In this document: positions 1 to 9,090 of the stretch, piece after piece
How the letters are laid out: each line of letters begins with the position of its first letter
Position numbering within the stretch: position 1 is the first letter of the stretch
Source: Phocaeicola vulgatus ATCC 8482
GTDB lineage: Bacteria; Bacteroidota; Bacteroidia; Bacteroidales; Bacteroidaceae
Direction: 5' to 3'
Assembly (NCBI RefSeq): GCF_000012825.1
Contig: NC_009614.1
Coordinates: 3,720,001-3,784,000 of the forward strand
DNA: 64,000 nucleotides
Notes under the pieces: generated by a model
Told to the model about the DNA's origin: nothing
Database searches by the model: none
What the model saw: the letters and a program-made list of their open reading frames with translations, nothing else
Program-made: the position numbers and the translations under genes

Positions 1-1750
1 TGTCGCTATACCCGTCTGCACCTATTTCATCGGCAAATCCCTGGCTTACCGGAGCGCCGCCTATCATCACTTTTACCTGATGACGGATACCGGCTGCTTC
101 CAAAGCGTTGATCACCTCCTGCATATAAGTCATGGTTGTTGTCAGCAAGGCGCTCATGCACAGGATGTCTGCCTTGTTTTTCTTGACCTCTTCCACAAAT
201 TTGTCGCAAGATACATCTATGCCTATGTTGATCACCTCAAAGCCGCAGCCTTCCAGCATGGAAGCTACTAGGTTCTTGCCGATATCATGCAAGTCGCCTT
301 TCACGGTCCCGATGACCACCTTGCCTATGGTGGTCGAGGCACTCCCTTGCAATAAAGGCTTCAGAAGTTCCAAAGCTCCCTTCATGGCGCGTCCTGCCAT
401 CAGCAGTTGGGGCACGAACGCTTTTCCGTCCTGGAAGCGTTGTCCCACTTCGCCCATAGCCTTTATCATGTAGTTGTTGATAATTTCCTGGGGCTGTACT
501 CCTTCGGCGATGGCTTTCTTGGTTACTTCTATGGCCGGTTCCAGCTTTCCGTCCACAATGGCATTGAACAAAGGTTTCAAGGCCTCATTCCCGGCTGCCG
601 CAGAGTCTTTGACGACGATTGTTTCTTGTTTTGTTGCAGCGGCTTCTTCTTTCAAAAGGTCTTCTTTGGATACGTCAGAGGAGGAAGAGGAGTATTCCTC
701 AACAATGCGCATCGCTTGTTCCACTTCTCTCTCGTTATGGAAGTCCATTTCCAGATGCACACCGTCCGCACCGATATTGTCCAGCAAGGGTTTCAGTTCG
801 TCCAAGGTTACCCAACAAGCCATGATACTTTTGCCTCCGGCAAGGATCTTCTTGTAAAGGTCGTACCATTTGGGTGATCCTCCTTGTGGCTCACCTACGC
901 CCGGAGTCCATTGAATGGCATTCAGTTCCTCAATTTCAAGAAGGGCGGGCAGGTGATGCATGGCGCCCACACCGTCCAAATGATACAGGGTGTAGTCTAT
1001 CTTTTGGCATTGTTCGCGGATGAACGGTTGCACGAAGCGACGATAATCATCTTCGCTGATCATGGTAGAAATATCGCTTTGTAATTTGCTCATTTTACCG
1101 GGAGCCCATGAAGAAAAATAGCAGAAAGCCATTTCGTCCCCTTCACGGATGATGTCGTAAAGTTCATCAAAGACTTTGAAATAGATATCATTGATTTGTT
1201 GCATTTGCTGTTCCAGCACTTCGGGCTGCATCACGGTATCCAGCAAAACTTTGTCTGTACCTTTCAAGGCGGCCAGTACGTCCAGCCCTTCCATCAAATC
1301 GGGCATTCCTACGTAATAGTGACCGTTTGCTTTCGCCTTGCATGCCTTCAGCAATTCTTTATGCAAGATCCAGTTGGGATGCTCGGGATTGAAAACAATC
1401 TCATCGTTGAAATCGGGATCGGGATGAATCCAAATGGTATCTTCCCCTCCTTCGAACACGCCGCCCAAGATGGCTGCCAATGAACCGGGGCCTAACTGGG
1501 TATTGGCTACCGGCAGGATATCTGCTTTCAGACTGCTGTGTGCCACGTACCAGTCCAGGTATTCTGCACGCCATTGCGGATCGAACCATTTCTGATTCAG
1601 GTCTTTTGCCGGGGAGGGTGCAGGGATATCCGCATGAGGTTTCACACCTTCCTGAAAGTGCTCCCACATGTTCAGTATGATTCCTTTATGGTTCCACCAA
1701 TCTATATATCGTTTCTTTGTCTCGTCTAAATTCGTTTTCCAAGTTTCCAT
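1..1750 (-). CDS. Corrinoid-binding / uroporphyrinogen-decarboxylase-like methyltransferase (partial)
   Basis: Start codon at 1750; the reading frame stays open to the window edge, so the C-terminus is missing (about 583 residues visible). The first ~330 residues resemble the URO-D/MtaA-CmuA methyltransferase fold. A linker rich in E, S and A follows, then a corrinoid-protein module: a helical cap (around ALELLKPLL) and a B12-binding domain with the cobalamin-ligating motif D486-x-H488-x-x-G491 in a GTVKGDLHDIG context, and later a GGAPVSQGFA segment. Such proteins move methyl groups between a methylated substrate, a Co(I) corrinoid and a thiol or folate acceptor in the cytoplasm. Having both partners in one chain is notable, since they are often separate. 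It starts 5 bp after the GH31 gene, so it is the third gene of a minus-strand operon with two carbohydrate-active proteins. Substrate unknown; O-methyl sugars are a guess from context. Confidence 0.85.
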   Translation of the reverse strand, partial: METWKTNLDETKKRYIDWWNHKGIILNMWEHFQEGVKPHADIPAPSPAKDLNQKWFDPQWRAEYLDWYVAHSSLKADILPVANTQLGPGSLAAILGGVFEGGEDTIWIHPDPDFNDEIVFNPEHPNWILHKELLKACKAKANGHYYVGMPDLMEGLDVLAALKGTDKVLLDTVMQPEVLEQQMQQINDIYFKVFDELYDIIREGDEMAFCYFSSWAPGKMSKLQSDISTMISEDDYRRFVQPFIREQCQKIDYTLYHLDGVGAMHHLPALLEIEELNAIQWTPGVGEPQGGSPKWYDLYKKILAGGKSIMACWVTLDELKPLLDNIGADGVHLEMDFHNEREVEQAMRIVEEYSSSSSDVSKEDLLKEEAAATKQETIVVKDSAAAGNEALKPLFNAIVDGKLEPAIEVTKKAIAEGVQPQEIINNYMIKAMGEVGQRFQDGKAFVPQLLMAGRAMKGALELLKPLLQGSASTTIGKVVIGTVKGDLHDIGKNLVASMLEGCGFEVINIGIDVSCDKFVEEVKKNKADILCMSALLTTTMTYMQEVINALEAAGIRHQVKVMIGGAPVSQGFADEIGADGYSD

Positions 1751-1755
1751 ATTCG

Positions 1756-4002
1756 TCAGTTCTTAAATATTCCTTTAAAATGAGGGTCTATGTGTAGACC
1801 GATGCTTTTGCTTAAATCCATATCGTCCGTGCATTCCACTTCATCCGGATAAACGGGGATGGTCGCTCCTTGACGTACATATACGGGCATTTCGTCCAGA
1901 GGGACATCCAGATTCTTCAGCCAGCGTCCTCCTTCCAAGCGTTCACCTGTGAAGAAATTCACCCATTTTCCTTCGGGCAGATAGACATCCCGGCGGTTCT
2001 CGCTGTTCATGACCGGGGCTACTAGGAAGTCGTTACCAAAATAGTATTCATCGTCGATGTGCCAGCACAATTTGTCTTCGGGGTGATGAAAAATCAGAGC
2101 TTGCAAGAGAGGTGCTCCGCTTGCGATGGCCTTACGGCTTTGTTCTACGATATAAGGTATAAGCGTATAGCGCAACTTCCACCACTTTTTTATCATAGGT
2201 GCGATAGCGGGATAATGCCACGGCTCGCGTTTGTTTGTTCCGTGATAACGGATGTGGGAGGAGAATACACCGAATTGTGTCCAGCGCATATATACATCAT
2301 CGTCCACTATAGAGTTCATGAAGTTGGGCAATGTGTGGAATCCGGGGACATCATGACTCCAGAAAGCGAAGCCGGAAAGCCCGAAATGCAAGCCGCCTTT
2401 CAGCGAGCCTGCCATCCCATCCCATGAACTGCATGAGTCACCTCCCCAATGCAGGGGATAGCGTTGGCATCCCGCCCATGCCGAGCGTGCCCATACGATG
2501 CCGTCACCGGTTACGTCTTTTGTGATTTCATAAGCGGCTTTCTGATAAAGCAATGCATACAGGTTGTTCAGCAATTCGGGTTTCATGCCTTTATAGAGGG
2601 CATCCATGTGGATGTTTTCTCCAAAATCGGTTTTGATGCAGGTCACGCCCATATCCAGCAGATTCTTCAGCAGTCCTTTATACCATTCGGTTGCTTGGGG
2701 ATAAGTGAAGTCAATGGTTCCGGCATAGTCCAAAGCGGAGAAATTGGAACCTTCCGAATCTTGTTTCTTTGTCAGCGGAGCTATATAATCGTTTTTGCGT
2801 GCTTCGTCTATCTGTTCGGCGTTCTCCGCCACGTAGGGGAGTTGCCATAAGGACACGCGATATCCTTTTTTCTTCAGTCCTTGGATGAACCCTTTGGGAT
2901 CGGGAAAGCGTTCTTCGTTGAATTTCCATTCGCACAGCCAGTCGGTCTTGAACCAGCCGGTATCCAGATGGATGACATCGCAGGGGTAATGTTCGGCACG
3001 CATCCGGTCGCATATCTCATTTACTTCATCAGCGCTGAAGTAGGTCATGCGGCTCATCCAGATGCCGAAACTCCAGAGGGGAGGCATGGAAGGATATCCG
3101 GTCAGATCCCGATAACCCCGGAGGATTTCTTCCATCGTGTCGCCTGCTATGACGAAAACATCCAGCATGGCCTGGTCGCTTAGGAACTGTACCGAGCGGG
3201 TGGATTGCCCGGCCAGTGACAGTTTGCTGTGGGCACAGGTGTGATAGAATGTTCCATACATCCGGCTGGAGAGGTAGAAAGGAATATTCTTATAGGTACG
3301 GCGGTTGTTCACACCTTGTCCGTCCTGGTTCTTTAAGAAGAACGTTTGTCCGCTTAAGTCCATTTTGGCAAAGCGTTCCCCTGTTCCGGCAAAACATTCA
3401 TCGGGTTTTGATTCAAAGGAAAGGGTGGCACGTTCCTTCACTCCGTTTCGTTTGCAGAAAGCCAGTGGCAGCGCATCGTAACGGGGAGGGGAGAAGTGGT
3501 CGTAGGCAGCCAGTCGGATTTCACGTTTGCCGTCGGGGTAAAGGCGAAGATCCAAGGTCTCTTGAGGATCGGGCAGCAGTTCGCTCCAACGGTCCAGTAC
3601 CGGGGGCTTTACATGGATAAGTGCCCGTTGGATTCCGTCTTGGGTAGTGATCAACCATTCCCCTTCTGTTTGTGTCACTTGCAAAGGGAGTTTCTTTACC
3701 CGGTCACTGAATTGGAGCATTTCCGACTGATCCGTCATGCTTTCTTCACCGAATCCGATAAAGAGCCGGGTGATACCTGAGGTGTACTGACGGATGACCA
3801 GCGTATACTCTTCACGGGGCGATGTCGTATCGGGCGCCATATCGTTAGAGAGCACTTGCTTTTGAAAGGGGACGTTTATACAGATATCCCCGTCTTTTTC
3901 ATAGACAGAGGTGGGCTTGTATGCTTTCCATAATGATTCGTCTCTTGACAGATCGGGATCAAAGTCCAGAAAATCGAATAAGTGGTAATTGGTTGGTTTC
4001 AT
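1756..4002 (-). CDS. GH31 family glycosidase, alpha-xylosidase-like (YicI type)
   Basis: A 748-residue GH31 enzyme. The nucleophile motif KTDFGEN places the catalytic Asp at 459. The acid/base Asp is 522 in the WGGDS motif, followed by GLSGFAFWSHDVPGF, the arrangement seen in E. coli YicI-type alpha-xylosidases. The N-terminal beta-sandwich precedes the barrel and C-terminal beta domains end in a VYLPEGKWVNFFTG-type segment. No signal peptide is visible, so it is probably cytoplasmic or its export signal is not obvious. It hydrolyses alpha-xylosides or alpha-glucosides in the family; which one here cannot be told from motifs alone. It lies 10 bp after the beta-helix gene and 5 bp before the corrinoid protein gene, so the three are almost certainly cotranscribed. 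Confidence 0.9.
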   Translation of the reverse strand: MKPTNYHLFDFLDFDPDLSRDESLWKAYKPTSVYEKDGDICINVPFQKQVLSNDMAPDTTSPREEYTLVIRQYTSGITRLFIGFGEESMTDQSEMLQFSDRVKKLPLQVTQTEGEWLITTQDGIQRALIHVKPPVLDRWSELLPDPQETLDLRLYPDGKREIRLAAYDHFSPPRYDALPLAFCKRNGVKERATLSFESKPDECFAGTGERFAKMDLSGQTFFLKNQDGQGVNNRRTYKNIPFYLSSRMYGTFYHTCAHSKLSLAGQSTRSVQFLSDQAMLDVFVIAGDTMEEILRGYRDLTGYPSMPPLWSFGIWMSRMTYFSADEVNEICDRMRAEHYPCDVIHLDTGWFKTDWLCEWKFNEERFPDPKGFIQGLKKKGYRVSLWQLPYVAENAEQIDEARKNDYIAPLTKKQDSEGSNFSALDYAGTIDFTYPQATEWYKGLLKNLLDMGVTCIKTDFGENIHMDALYKGMKPELLNNLYALLYQKAAYEITKDVTGDGIVWARSAWAGCQRYPLHWGGDSCSSWDGMAGSLKGGLHFGLSGFAFWSHDVPGFHTLPNFMNSIVDDDVYMRWTQFGVFSSHIRYHGTNKREPWHYPAIAPMIKKWWKLRYTLIPYIVEQSRKAIASGAPLLQALIFHHPEDKLCWHIDDEYYFGNDFLVAPVMNSENRRDVYLPEGKWVNFFTGERLEGGRWLKNLDVPLDEMPVYVRQGATIPVYPDEVECTDDMDLSKSIGLHIDPHFKGIFKN

Positions 4003-4012
4003 TCTCTTTTTG

Positions 4013-5893
4013 TTATTTTGTTTTTATAATGATTCTTGGTTGTGACACCCCACCTACAGCGACCCTGCCTGCCTTTTGTCTTATACTTTCATCTACTTGC
4101 GGACCATTCTTCTTCCACACATTATGAGGTCCCGGACGGTTGGAGTCGAAACGTTCGGACGGACACCAGTTGTTTTCTACGGTATAGCCATCCGTTGCTT
4201 CATCAAAGTAGATGTAAAACGCACGGTCGTTGGTAGCGTAGGGCGCGTCAATTAAATGTTCAATCCGGTTATTGCGCATCACGGAGCCGGGTTGGTTGGA
4301 GAGGGTATAAAGTCCTCCTGTATCATACAGCCTCCGGGCAAAGTGGTGGACGTAATTGGCTTCAATCCGATTGCCGCTCATTCCGCTTTCCTGCAGGGTC
4401 CATCCCCAGCCCACACAGATACCTGAATAATTGACGTGGCAGACTTCATTATGTACGATATGGATATTCTTTACATATCCGGCTCCGATGCCTACACCTC
4501 CCCAATCTTCATTGGTCACTTCCTCAATCAGGTTGTTCCGTATGGTGATTCCCGTACATAATTCCTGTTCATGAAAAGGTGTATAAGGCACATGGGTTTC
4601 AAATCCTTCATCGGGAAAGGTGCCCACCAGTAAGGCTGTGCCACCAATATCGGTGAAATGGCAATTCTCGACAATGGAAGTCGATACGGCGCGTTCATAA
4701 TCTACTCCGGTGGCTGCTAAATGCTGGAATGTGCAGTGGTTGAAGTTTATGTTATTGCCGCATTTTATCTGTATTGCAGCTTCGGGTCTGCCTATCCATG
4801 CCTGGTTTTCCAGTTCCGCTTTTTCGGGTAGCCCCGGTATGGGTAGTCTGTAAGCATCCAGCAGATGGAAGCCTCCTTGCAATGTAACGTGTCCTTGATA
4901 AGAGGGGCGCATCCATGAAGTATGTTCGAAAGATATATTTTGAAAATGTATATTCCTTACCGGGCGTTCTAATGTTCCGCTTATAGTCAGTAAAGTCTCT
5001 AAAGCCGGAATAATGACTTGCGCCTTCGTCATGTCTTCGTGAGGACGCGGGTAATAATAGATGCGTCCGGAAGGGTAATCCTGATACCATTCTCCGGGCT
5101 GGTCCAATAGTTCCAGAGCATTGACCAGACAAAAGGAGGAGTTTCCTTTTTCTCCGTCAATGACAGGTTGAGGCCAGGGATGGGCAAACTCCAACCGGCT
5201 TTCGGGATCATGAAAACGGACGATTGTATTTGCCCCTTCAGTAATCATTTCCTTCACTCTCAGTATGGCGATGGCCCAACGTTGGTGAACGATCATCTCT
5301 ACTTGTGAAGCGGCATTCAACCCTGCTGTTTGTGGAGTGGGAATGGTGATCGTCTCTTCCTCAGGGTTAAAATCAATCATGCGTTCCATTACTCCGTCGG
5401 GAAACTGTGCGGCCCGCTGTGCTTTTGTTCCGTTGACCCACATTTGCCGGGTTTCCAATATCCTGTTTCCCATACGGGGCGCTTCCGCTACCCATATTTT
5501 ATTTCTAAGTGTTTCTGGTATTCTGGTATCTTTGCATCCTTGTTCCCAACCTGTCACAGGAACTCCGCCACTTAAGACTACACGGGCATTGGGAACAGCG
5601 GTGATACGGGTGGGAGAGTCTGTTGTCCCGCTATCTTCGGGGCGGATGAACAGGCTTTTATATTGTGGGTATATTCCTTCCTCCAATAGGATATTTATGC
5701 CTCCGGTTGTTTCGGGTGATTGCAATCTTCTCCATTCGCGCGCTTGCTTGATGGCTTGTTCCAGAGTCTGGAGGGGAGATTGGCGTGTACCGGCAGCATT
5801 GTCGTTACCGTAGGGAGAAACATAAATATCTCCTGCGGTTAAATAAAAGGTATAACTGACAAATGCGATAAAGCAGATTATTTTTGTTTTCAT
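4013..5893 (-). CDS. Secreted right-handed beta-helix protein, GH141-like
   Basis: Start chosen at 5893 (MKTKIICF), because this gives a signal peptide (IICFIAFVSYTFYLTAG) and a GGAG ribosome site just upstream; an in-frame ATG at 6028 would put 45 unlikely residues in front. The mature protein of about 608 residues opens with IYVSPYGNDNAAGTRQSPLQTL, the usual start of parallel beta-helix/DUF1565-type proteins, and continues with many short NNxI/ENxxF beta-helix turns. The overall plan resembles GH141 proteins such as the Bacteroides alpha-L-fucosidase/xylanase group, but I see no diagnostic catalytic motif, so activity is uncertain. First gene of the operon with GH31 and the corrinoid methyltransferase. 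Confidence 0.8.
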   Translation of the reverse strand: MKTKIICFIAFVSYTFYLTAGDIYVSPYGNDNAAGTRQSPLQTLEQAIKQAREWRRLQSPETTGGINILLEEGIYPQYKSLFIRPEDSGTTDSPTRITAVPNARVVLSGGVPVTGWEQGCKDTRIPETLRNKIWVAEAPRMGNRILETRQMWVNGTKAQRAAQFPDGVMERMIDFNPEEETITIPTPQTAGLNAASQVEMIVHQRWAIAILRVKEMITEGANTIVRFHDPESRLEFAHPWPQPVIDGEKGNSSFCLVNALELLDQPGEWYQDYPSGRIYYYPRPHEDMTKAQVIIPALETLLTISGTLERPVRNIHFQNISFEHTSWMRPSYQGHVTLQGGFHLLDAYRLPIPGLPEKAELENQAWIGRPEAAIQIKCGNNINFNHCTFQHLAATGVDYERAVSTSIVENCHFTDIGGTALLVGTFPDEGFETHVPYTPFHEQELCTGITIRNNLIEEVTNEDWGGVGIGAGYVKNIHIVHNEVCHVNYSGICVGWGWTLQESGMSGNRIEANYVHHFARRLYDTGGLYTLSNQPGSVMRNNRIEHLIDAPYATNDRAFYIYFDEATDGYTVENNWCPSERFDSNRPGPHNVWKKNGPQVDESIRQKAGRVAVGGVSQPRIIIKTK

Positions 5894-6051
5894 GGGTTCT
5901 CCGGATTTAAAGGTCTTTTTAATCAGACGGAAGGAATCTGGTTTTGTACCCATTGGATAATTTGCCAATGTGTCAATTTGCTGCATTCTACTCTGCGTGG
6001 TCATGGGCATATTAGTAAATTGATGCATTGATATATTGATTGAAGTATAAT

Positions 6052-6086
6052 AAAAAACAGGCCATACCTTAAAAAGGTACAGCCTG
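6052..6086 (-). terminator. Intrinsic terminator of rho
   Basis: CAGGC pairs with GCCTG and TACCTT with AAGGTA around an AAA loop (6058-6086). On the minus strand the hairpin is followed by six T residues (6052-6057). It lies directly after the rho stop codon. Confidence 0.75.
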
Positions 6087-6113
6087 CGTCATTTAATAAA
6101 AGAGATTTATTTT

Positions 6114-8123
6114 TTATGAGTTCATGCTCATCAGGAATTCTTCGTTGTCTTTGGTATTTTCCAAACGACTCTTTACGAAATCCATGGCTTCGATAGGATT
6201 CATATCTGCCAAATACTTGCGAAGAATCCACATACGGTCCAAAGTAGTCTTGTCGAGCAGCAAGTCGTCGCGGCGGGTGCTTGATGCCACGATGTTTACT
6301 GCCGGGAAGATACGTTTGTTGCTCAAGTTGCGGTCCAGCTGGAGTTCCATGTTACCTGTACCCTTGAATTCTTCGAAGATTACTTCATCCATCTTGGAAC
6401 CGGTGTCAATCAGTGCGGTTGCGATAATGGTCAGCGAGCCACCGTTTTCAATGTTACGGGCAGCACCGAAGAAACGTTTGGGCTTATGCAGGGCATTTGC
6501 ATCCACACCACCGGACAATACTTTGCCGGAAGCGGGAGAGACGGTATTGTATGCACGTGCCAGTCGGGTGATAGAGTCGAGGAAGATTACCACATCGTGA
6601 CCGCATTCTACCATGCGTTTCGCTTTTTCCAGTACGATACCTGCAATCTTTACGTGACGTTCTGCCGGTTCGTCAAATGTAGAAGCGATCACTTCGGCAT
6701 TTACGCTGCGCGCCATATCTGTCACTTCTTCGGGACGTTCGTCAATAAGCAGCATGATCATGTACGTTTCCGGATGGTTGGCTGCGATTGCGTTAGCGAT
6801 GTCTTTCATCAGGATCGTCTTACCGGTTTTGGGTTGCGCCACAATCAAAGCACGCTGTCCTTTACCGATAGGTGAGAACATATCTACCACACGGGCTGAA
6901 AGGTTATCACTATATCCCCCTTTGCAAAGTTTGAACTTTTCATCGGGGAACAGCGGGGTCAGGTGATCAAACGGAACGCGGTCACGTACCAATCCGGGAT
7001 CCAGACCGTTTATCTTTTCCACCTTTACCAACGGGAAATATTTTTCTCCTTCTTTGGGCGGACGGATAGAGCCTTCCACTACATCACCGGTCTTCAAACC
7101 GAACAGTTTTATTTGCGATTGTGAAACGTAAATATCATCGGGTGAGGAAAGATAGTTGTAATCGGATGAACGGAGGAAACCGTATCCGTCGGGCATGATT
7201 TCCAATACCCCGGTACCGGTCAGGATACCTTCAAATTCGTAAGGCTTTTCCACCTGTTTGCGTTCCGGTTGTTGAGGAATGCTGGCAGACGCTTCTCCCT
7301 CAGCCGTCGTATTGTTATTATTGTTTGCCTGACGAGGATTGTTGTAATTATTGTTGCGCGGATTGTTGTACTTCTGATTTTGATCGCGCTGCTGGCGTGG
7401 TTGGAATTTGGGGGCAGGTGTCTGTACCGGAGCCGGTGTTTCTACTTTGGTAGCCTCAAATTTGCCGAACAACTCAGTAGGAAGTTCTATTTTTTCTGAA
7501 GGAAGATCCTCGATGGGAATAAAATCATCGGTTTCACTGCCGAATTCCAGTTCGGGAAGAATCACTTCTTTTTCTTCGGGAATAGCCGGTGTTTCTTCTT
7601 TTTTTGCTTTTTTGGGTGTCGGTTTCGCCGGTGCTTCAGCTTTCACTTCCTCTTTTGCAGTTTCTTTCGTTTTCGTTGCAGGTTGTTCTTCTGTCTTGGC
7701 TGTTACTTTCTTACTACCCGGTTTGCGTCCTCTTTTTTTAGGTGTTTTTTCTTCCGCGCTTGTTTCGGCCACGGCTTCTGTTTGTGGTGTTACCGCTACA
7801 GGAGCAGTCTCTTTTACTGTTTCGGCAGCTGCGGCGGCAGGCTGCGGGGTATTGGCTTCCAGTTTCTGTGCCTTGTCCTTGGTTGCAGTATAGACCTTGT
7901 CACCGTCTTTTTTAACGTTGATACGTGATCTTTTACGGGGTTGACTTTCATTGGCTTTTTCTGCCGCTACTTTTTGGGTTGCTCCGACTATGGCTTGCTC
8001 GTCCAGAATTTTATAAACCAGATCTTCTTTTTTTAGAGAGTCTGTTTTCTTGATACCCAACTCTTTGGCAATCGATTGTAATTCCGACAAGTCTTTGTCG
8101 TTTAATTGAATAATGTTATACAT
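6114..8123 (-). CDS. rho: Transcription termination factor Rho with disordered insertion
   Basis: 669 residues, much longer than the ~420 of E. coli Rho. Order: Rho_N helical domain (residues 1-50, [19 protein letters not shown]); a long low-complexity insertion (about 60-290) rich in K, E, P, A, T and later N, R, Q, including AT-hook-like [11 protein letters not shown]; the cold-shock RNA-binding domain (about 295-370, [15 protein letters not shown]); and the hexameric ATPase with Walker A QPKTGKT near residue 430 and the [11 protein letters not shown]alker B/Q-loop region. It is the RNA-dependent helicase that ends transcription. The long insertion is typical of Bacteroidota Rho, and condensate formation has been reported for the B. 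thetaiotaomicron protein. Monocistronic: own leader and own terminator. Confidence 0.98.
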   Translation of the reverse strand: MYNIIQLNDKDLSELQSIAKELGIKKTDSLKKEDLVYKILDEQAIVGATQKVAAEKANESQPRKRSRINVKKDGDKVYTATKDKAQKLEANTPQPAAAAAETVKETAPVAVTPQTEAVAETSAEEKTPKKRGRKPGSKKVTAKTEEQPATKTKETAKEEVKAEAPAKPTPKKAKKEETPAIPEEKEVILPELEFGSETDDFIPIEDLPSEKIELPTELFGKFEATKVETPAPVQTPAPKFQPRQQRDQNQKYNNPRNNNYNNPRQANNNNNTTAEGEASASIPQQPERKQVEKPYEFEGILTGTGVLEIMPDGYGFLRSSDYNYLSSPDDIYVSQSQIKLFGLKTGDVVEGSIRPPKEGEKYFPLVKVEKINGLDPGLVRDRVPFDHLTPLFPDEKFKLCKGGYSDNLSARVVDMFSPIGKGQRALIVAQPKTGKTILMKDIANAIAANHPETYMIMLLIDERPEEVTDMARSVNAEVIASTFDEPAERHVKIAGIVLEKAKRMVECGHDVVIFLDSITRLARAYNTVSPASGKVLSGGVDANALHKPKRFFGAARNIENGGSLTIIATALIDTGSKMDEVIFEEFKGTGNMELQLDRNLSNKRIFPAVNIVASSTRRDDLLLDKTTLDRMWILRKYLADMNPIEAMDFVKSRLENTKDNEEFLMSMNS

Positions 8124-8314
8124 AGAGTATAGTTATTAGTAATATATTTCTTTATAATCTTTTAATGGTATAATTAAGGAGCGCAATCTACACAAAAATG
8201 TGTTAGAAGGGGGAAATGCACTCATAATTACGATTATGGGATTGATGTTGTTTTGATTGTTATCAGGAAGTAAACAGACTTTCCCGGATAGGGAACTGAC
8301 GTATTTACCGAGGA

Positions 8315-8322
8315 CAAAAGTA
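8315..8322 (-). promoter_or_regulatory. Candidate -7 box for rho
   Basis: Plus-strand CAAAAGTA reads TACTTTTG on the minus strand, a full match to the Bacteroides -7 box TAnnTTTG. Transcription would start about 8308, giving a leader of roughly 185 nt, long enough for autogenous control as seen for rho elsewhere. No clear -33 TTG at 19-21 nt, so moderate confidence. The rest of 8124-8550 holds no gene; an AT-rich stretch precedes ridA. Confidence 0.4.
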
Positions 8323-8550
8323 GATATTTTTTTTTAATCTCATGCATATTACAGAAGATTTTTTGCCGAATTTAATGAAATTAATAAAAAAAACGACGTG
8401 GGGAAACATCCTTTCTGTCTGTGAAAACCCTGATGTTAAATGAACGTAAAAATAGGTCAGATTGTTCAGTAGAGTCTGCATGAAATAGCGAAAAAAATAC
8501 TAATTTAGCCCGTCAAATTTGATTTTTACTTAATTATAAATAGAGAAAAG

Positions 8551-8928
8551 ATGAAAAAAGTGATTTTTACAGAAAAGGCTCCTGCTGCTATAGGTCCTTA
8601 CAGTCAAGCTGTTGAAGTGAATGGTATGGTATTCCTGTCAGGTCAGATTCCCGTTGATCCTGCTACCGGTGAATTTGTTCCGGGAGGAGTGACTGAACAA
8701 ACTACCCAGGTTTTTGAGAATATCAAGAATGTATTGGCAGAAGCCGGTCTGACTACCGCTAATATCGTAAAAACAACCGTATTTTTGGCAGATATGTCTT
8801 TGTTTGCTGAAATGAACGCTGTTTATGCCAAGTATTTCGAAGGAGATTTCCCTGCCCGTTCTGCTGTAGCTGTTAAGGCTTTGCCGAAAGGAGCGCTTGT
8901 GGAGATAGAGAGTATCGCAGTGAGATAA
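8551..8928 (+). CDS. ridA: RidA family enamine/imine deaminase
   Basis: 125 residues, the standard RidA (YjgF/YER057c/UK114) length. Family signatures are intact: the opening TEKAPAAIGPYSQAV, the FLSGQIPVDP loop, and the C-terminal PARSAVAVKALPKGALVEIE with the catalytic arginine in PARS. RidA hydrolyses reactive 2-aminoacrylate and related imines made by PLP enzymes, as a cytosolic trimer. It is preceded by a 427-bp gap after divergent rho and followed by 160 bp of non-coding sequence, so it may be a single-gene unit. Start is clear (AGAGAAAAG before ATG). Confidence 0.97.
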   Translation: MKKVIFTEKAPAAIGPYSQAVEVNGMVFLSGQIPVDPATGEFVPGGVTEQTTQVFENIKNVLAEAGLTTANIVKTTVFLADMSLFAEMNAVYAKYFEGDFPARSAVAVKALPKGALVEIESIAVR

Positions 8929-9090
8929 CGAGCTTTTCGCCACCGATTGCACGGATTGATGCAGATTGTTTCTATTGAAAAGCAATTGCTTGATATGGAA
9001 CCTGTGTCAATCAGTGTAGTCTGTAGTGAATGATGGTGGATGGGGAATCATAAAAACAACTGATTAACAGATAGCGTAGAAAAGTGGAAT

